Shown here in pieces: positions 5,700 through 8,253 of a stretch of DNA of 8,253 nucleotides. This DNA comes from Haloferacaceae archaeon. Its GTDB lineage: Archaea; Halobacteriota; Halobacteria; Halobacteriales; Haloferacaceae. The position numbers and the translations under genes are program-made. Within the stretch, counting starts at the first letter, position 1. The number at the start of each line of letters is the position of its first letter. The notes beneath the pieces are model-generated. The model was given only the letters and a program-made list of their open reading frames with translations. It did no database searches and had not been told where the DNA came from. The DNA lies in the NCBI GenBank assembly GCA_028274825.1, contig JAQCMZ010000239.1:1-8253 (forward strand). Direction: 5' to 3'.

Positions 5700-7655
5700 T
5701 CACAGCCCTAGAGTGTCGATGAGAGACGTCCGTTTTTCAGTGGTGCTATCGAGTGACTTCACGATATTGTTGAATTGCTTGAACAGCGGATAGAACCGCT
5801 GTCGCGATTTCTGATCGACTTCATCTGACAAGTCTTCGCGATTCTCGAGCAAATACAGTGCCGGCTCTGCCCGGTCAAACTCGGTCCCGATCTCGTGTTG
5901 ATCGAAGTACGTCTGGAGGCGCTCGACGATTGGTCTCTTAGACGCACTGGCCGGAAGATCAGCAGCCGTCACCACATCTGGGGTCTGTGGGGCTGTACTG
6001 AGCGACTTCGCGTAGGTGCGAGAAACGAGGGTGAGATAGAACTCATCGGAGAACAGGTCCTCGAGAGTCCCGGTCCCCTTGACACCGCTGAATTCGGGAA
6101 TATACCGAATCTCGAAGTCAGTCTCGTCTTGTCCCGAATCACCTCGGCGCGACCGACGCCGGTTCGGCCGTTCACTGAGTAATGCCCCAATATCGAGTTT
6201 CTCCTCACCGAACAGTGAGACGAAACTCTGGATATTCTCTGCGGTCGAGATTGGAATCACTGTCCACCGATCGTCGAGCCCGTCGTCACCGTCGCTTTTG
6301 AACACTCGAGAGACGAAATCGAGGTAGATCCGATCGGATTTCCGCTCGACCAACAGCGTCTGCGGGCGGACCGAGAGCGTGTCTATCAGATCCAATTCAA
6401 ACACATTTCTCAGCGGGAACTGCGTGTAGCTATCAGCCAGAGCCACATCTGAGAACACGTTCGTGTCCCCTGCAGGCTCTGAATCGACCATCTTCACGCG
6501 GTGAAGTTCGTCGTCGTCGATCATGAACGGGGAATGTGTCGTGTACATCACCGTTTGTTTGGTGGAGAGATCCTCCTTCAGGAAGCCGAGGAAGTCTTGT
6601 TTGGCCCGTGCATGGAGGTGCAGCGCAGGCTCATCGAGCATGACAACGATATCGTCGTCACGCTGCCGGAGTTCGGCTAACTGGCAGAAGGTGGAGAAAA
6701 ACGACCGAAATCCGCGAGACCGACTCTCGAAGCCGACACTGATCCCCTGCTCGAAATTCTCTACCCGCACTGAGAGGAGCCGCCGGTCGTCCTCATCTGA
6801 CGTCGTCGCGGCGTTGATCCGAATCCGGATCGATCCGCTTTGGTTCCAGTACTGCATGGCCTCTGAACTGACAGACGCCGAGGCAGTCTCCAGTTTCGTG
6901 GTTTTCTCTCGCCAGTCGTCAACCTCGAGAAATTCTTCTAATTCGAGATCCGCCACCGTGAGCAGTGAGAGAAATGCCCGGTCTCCGGCGGACAGTTCCT
7001 GTTGTTTTCGTTTCTCGATGAGCTGTTCGATTTCGATAGTGTCGTCCATGATGGTGTATTCCCCGATACGACGGAACTTCGGGAGACGGTCACGAAGCGC
7101 CGCCTCTCCGATGTCTTCGGAAAACACCTCTAGTGGCCCCCCACCGATTTCTGCCTCTAACCGCTCCCGTGATTCATTTTCGCGCAACTCTGACACCGAT
7201 GACGTACTCAAAAGTGCTGACTCTAGCTCGTCGGGAAGCTCGTATTCGTTGATCAGGTGGTTTAGACAGGCAGAGTCGTCTAGCTGCAGGTCCCAGGACA
7301 AATTATTCTGGTAATCCCGACTGACGGTCATTTCCGAGCCCTGGACGATTCCCTGCCCGTGGACAGACTCTATCGCTGCGATATCGTCGCTGTCGAGATG
7401 GAATCGGGCCGTCACGACATCATCGGGGTCATCATCGTGACGGTCGCTGTACGAGGACCACTCCTCTCGGGGGTAATCATCGTACGCAGAGTAATCTCCC
7501 TCCTGATACAAGGGATTCAGCTTTTCGACAGCCTGCATGAAGGCCGTCTTGCCGGATTCATTCTTTCCAATAAAGCAGGTGAGATTGTCTACCGCCACCC
7601 ACCCAGAGTCATCAATACTCCGGTAGTTTTCTACGCGAAGTGAATCCAATTGCAT
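5700..7655 (-). CDS. OLD-family ATPase with atypical Toprim region
   Basis: This 651-residue protein has the layout of OLD (overcoming lysogenization defect) proteins: an SMC/ABC-like ATPase with a C-terminal Toprim nuclease region. The N-terminus LRVENYRSI is typical of RecF/OLD proteins. Walker A is GKNESGKT (30-37), a signature-like SRGFRSF lies at 313-319, Walker B is IVVMLDEP (336-343), and the H-loop is TTHSPF (372-377). The Toprim start LLVERKSD (434-441) keeps the glutamate (Glu437), but the usual following Gly is Arg. Where OLD proteins usually have LLDxD, this one reads ALLSERPNRRRSRR (491-504), so the DxD acidic pair is absent; the later FSGVKGTGTLEDLFSDEFY (522-540) fits the family. 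The ATPase motifs look intact. Nuclease activity is therefore doubtful, unless acidic residues nearby replace DxD. It is a stand-alone gene: no UvrD-like helicase (as in Gabija) or reverse transcriptase lies beside it within the window. A defence or DNA-repair role is inference from the family. The start has no upstream in-frame alternative that I can defend. Confidence 0.88.
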   Translation of the reverse strand: MQLDSLRVENYRSIDDSGWVAVDNLTCFIGKNESGKTAFMQAVEKLNPLYQEGDYSAYDDYPREEWSSYSDRHDDDPDDVVTARFHLDSDDIAAIESVHGQGIVQGSEMTVSRDYQNNLSWDLQLDDSACLNHLINEYELPDELESALLSTSSVSELRENESRERLEAEIGGGPLEVFSEDIGEAALRDRLPKFRRIGEYTIMDDTIEIEQLIEKRKQQELSAGDRAFLSLLTVADLELEEFLEVDDWREKTTKLETASASVSSEAMQYWNQSGSIRIRINAATTSDEDDRRLLSVRVENFEQGISVGFESRSRGFRSFFSTFCQLAELRQRDDDIVVMLDEPALHLHARAKQDFLGFLKEDLSTKQTVMYTTHSPFMIDDDELHRVKMVDSEPAGDTNVFSDVALADSYTQFPLRNVFELDLIDTLSVRPQTLLVERKSDRIYLDFVSRVFKSDGDDGLDDRWTVIPISTAENIQSFVSLFGEEKLDIGALLSERPNRRRSRRGDSGQDETDFEIRYIPEFSGVKGTGTLEDLFSDEFYLTLVSRTYAKSLSTAPQTPDVVTAADLPASASKRPIVERLQTYFDQHEIGTEFDRAEPALYLLENREDLSDEVDQKSRQRFYPLFKQFNNIVKSLDSTTEKRTSLIDTLGL

Positions 7656-7682
7656 ACGTGAGCGTGTTAGATACAGGAGTCG

Positions 7683-7688
7683 TTAAAA
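7683..7688 (-). promoter_or_regulatory. Candidate TATA element of the OLD gene
   Basis: On the reverse strand TTTTAA lies about 30 nt before the OLD ATG (7653-7655), a distance that fits a nearly leaderless transcript. A second AT-rich stretch (AATTTATTT, around 7697-7705) is about 45 nt upstream and is an alternative if there is a short leader. No Shine-Dalgarno site is visible. Confidence 0.4.
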
Positions 7689-7995
7689 CCATAGGGAAAT
7701 AAATTGACGCGATATCTGTAGCCGATAGCATATCTCTCCCGGTGTGGGCCCGTCGAATACGGGTTCATCCGTTCCTGTTGCGACAGAATCCGTCTCCTTC
7801 ATGGGCGCTTCAATCCGTGTGAAAACTGCCAGTGACTAATCATTACTGCGAGTCATCCCCGTTGCGACGATTCCCCCCGGTCATCGGAACTGCTGAACCA
7901 GTGTCTTTCGACAGCGTCGATGAAACTAGTCGCAGTAATCAGCATGAAACCCGGATAGTTTCAACTATCATTTTACAGGCGGTTGAGGCGAATGC

Positions 7996-8014
7996 CACGG
8001 GGCTTGACCCCGTG
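7996..8014 (+). repeat. CACGGGG-CTTGA-CCCCGTG hairpin
   Basis: A 7-bp GC-rich stem with a 5-nt CTTGA loop. Nearly the same sequence recurs at 8236-8253, and the bases before each copy encode VEA/VET-type peptides in one frame, so both look like copies of one IS-derived 3' end. As an isolated hairpin it could also end transcription. Confidence 0.6.
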
Positions 8015-8111
8015 AAGCCGACAGCTCCTGAAGCAGATAAGTAATTCGAAACACACGACACGACCAATTGTGACGGCATCAGTTGCCTCTGGGTTCAACT
8101 CCAAAAACACG

Positions 8112-8253
8112 GACGGTCAGACGCTCTACCGTCGCCACCAAGGAGGTCGGGGAGCGACCGAATCCACGCCTGTGGAGACTGCACTCCCTGTGGATTCCCC
8201 GTGGAATCTATAAACCGCGTCGTGGAAACAGGAAGCCTCGGGGCTTGACCCCG
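8112..8253 (+). pseudogene. Possible degenerate tnpB 3' tail
   Basis: One forward frame here reads TLYRRHQGGRGATESTPVET and then ALPVDSPWNL before a stop at 8211-8213; after a shift of frame the next bases read VVETGSLG (8219-8242). Phrases such as ESTPVETALPVD and VVETGS recall the C-terminal tails of haloarchaeal IS1341-type TnpB proteins as I remember them. No RuvC or zinc-ribbon part is present, so only the last portion would remain. It could alternatively be the start of a fuller element continuing past the window. The assignment rests on memory of the family and needs alignment. Confidence 0.33.
8236..8253 (+). repeat. Second CGGGG-CTTGA-CCCCG hairpin, cut by the window end
   Basis: The stem CGGGG/CCCCG with loop CTTGA matches the hairpin at 7998-8012, including the preceding GCC. 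The right arm reaches the last base of the window, so the full stem length is unknown. It follows the possible tnpB tail immediately, the place where an IS605-group right end would lie. Confidence 0.55.

Larger units (their letters stand above)
7656..8045. other. Intergenic region upstream of the OLD gene
   Basis: No convincing gene. A 70-codon forward frame (7832-8044) ends in VEANATGLDPVKP, which overlaps the hairpin at 7996-8014 and reads like a degenerate tail of an IS1341-type transposase rather than an independent gene. The region also has a 10-bp inverted repeat, ATTACTGCGA (7842-7851) and TCGCAGTAAT (7930-7939), and a small palindrome GATAGTT-TC-AACTATC near 7956-7971. Confidence 0.45.

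Noticed and set aside
6523..7314. 263-codon forward frame inside the OLD gene
   Set aside because: It is the Ser/Arg-rich antisense shadow of the OLD coding sequence, whose reverse frame has full family motifs.
5700..7655. Gabija (GajA/GajB) system
   Set aside because: The ATPase-Toprim protein could be GajA-like, but no UvrD-type helicase lies on either side within the window.
7950..8253. Possible CRISPR array (GTTTCAACTATC and repeated hairpins)
   Set aside because: No direct repeats with regular spacers; the only recurrent unit is a hairpin present twice with different flanks, about 240 bp apart.

Overview
The window looks like a piece of a halophilic archaeon (class Halobacteria). The clear proteins are rich in Asp and Glu, and starts lack Shine-Dalgarno sites but often have a TATA-like box about 28-30 nt upstream, as expected for leaderless archaeal transcripts. 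The first gene is the archaeal form of the YchF/OBG GTPase. Several short hairpin elements resemble the right ends of haloarchaeal IS200/IS605 (IS1341-type) elements. I cannot name the genus. Coding density is low, about 58% for the genes I accept, which is unusual for an archaeal chromosome and suggests a gene-poor or eroding region.

Layout: 1-535 has no convincing gene apart from a possible 26-codon reverse fragment, plus one IS right-end-like hairpin. 536-1714 (+) is a YchF-type GTPase. It converges with a class I/II PLP aminotransferase at 2209-3327 (-); the 494-bp gap holds an 11-unit CTCGT pentanucleotide repeat. 3328-4070 holds no accepted gene. It has a TATA-like box, a hairpin near 3530 and, at 3959-4025, three successive hairpins ending in GGAGGATGTCAA, the look of an IS200/IS605 right end without its tnpB. 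4071-4223 (-) is a 50-residue acidic ORF with a GTG start, possibly the 3' part of a frameshifted gene. 4540-4950 (+) is an unrecognised acidic 136-residue protein behind a strong TATA box. 4951-5699 is a gene desert with a two-block hexanucleotide repeat. 5700-7655 (-) is a 651-residue OLD-family ATPase with a C-terminal Toprim-like region. 7656-8253 has two copies of a CGGGGCTTGACCCCG hairpin and what may be the tail of a broken tnpB.

The genes do not form an operon: the four larger ones make two convergent pairs. The GTPase and aminotransferase are housekeeping types. The OLD ATPase belongs to a family that includes prophage and defence proteins (P2 Old, GajA of Gabija). Here it stands alone with no helicase partner in view, between IS-like remnants, and its Toprim motif lacks the usual DxD. 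The most interesting points are this OLD variant, the orphan right-end/omega-RNA-like element at 3527-4025, and the simple repeats in intergenic DNA.
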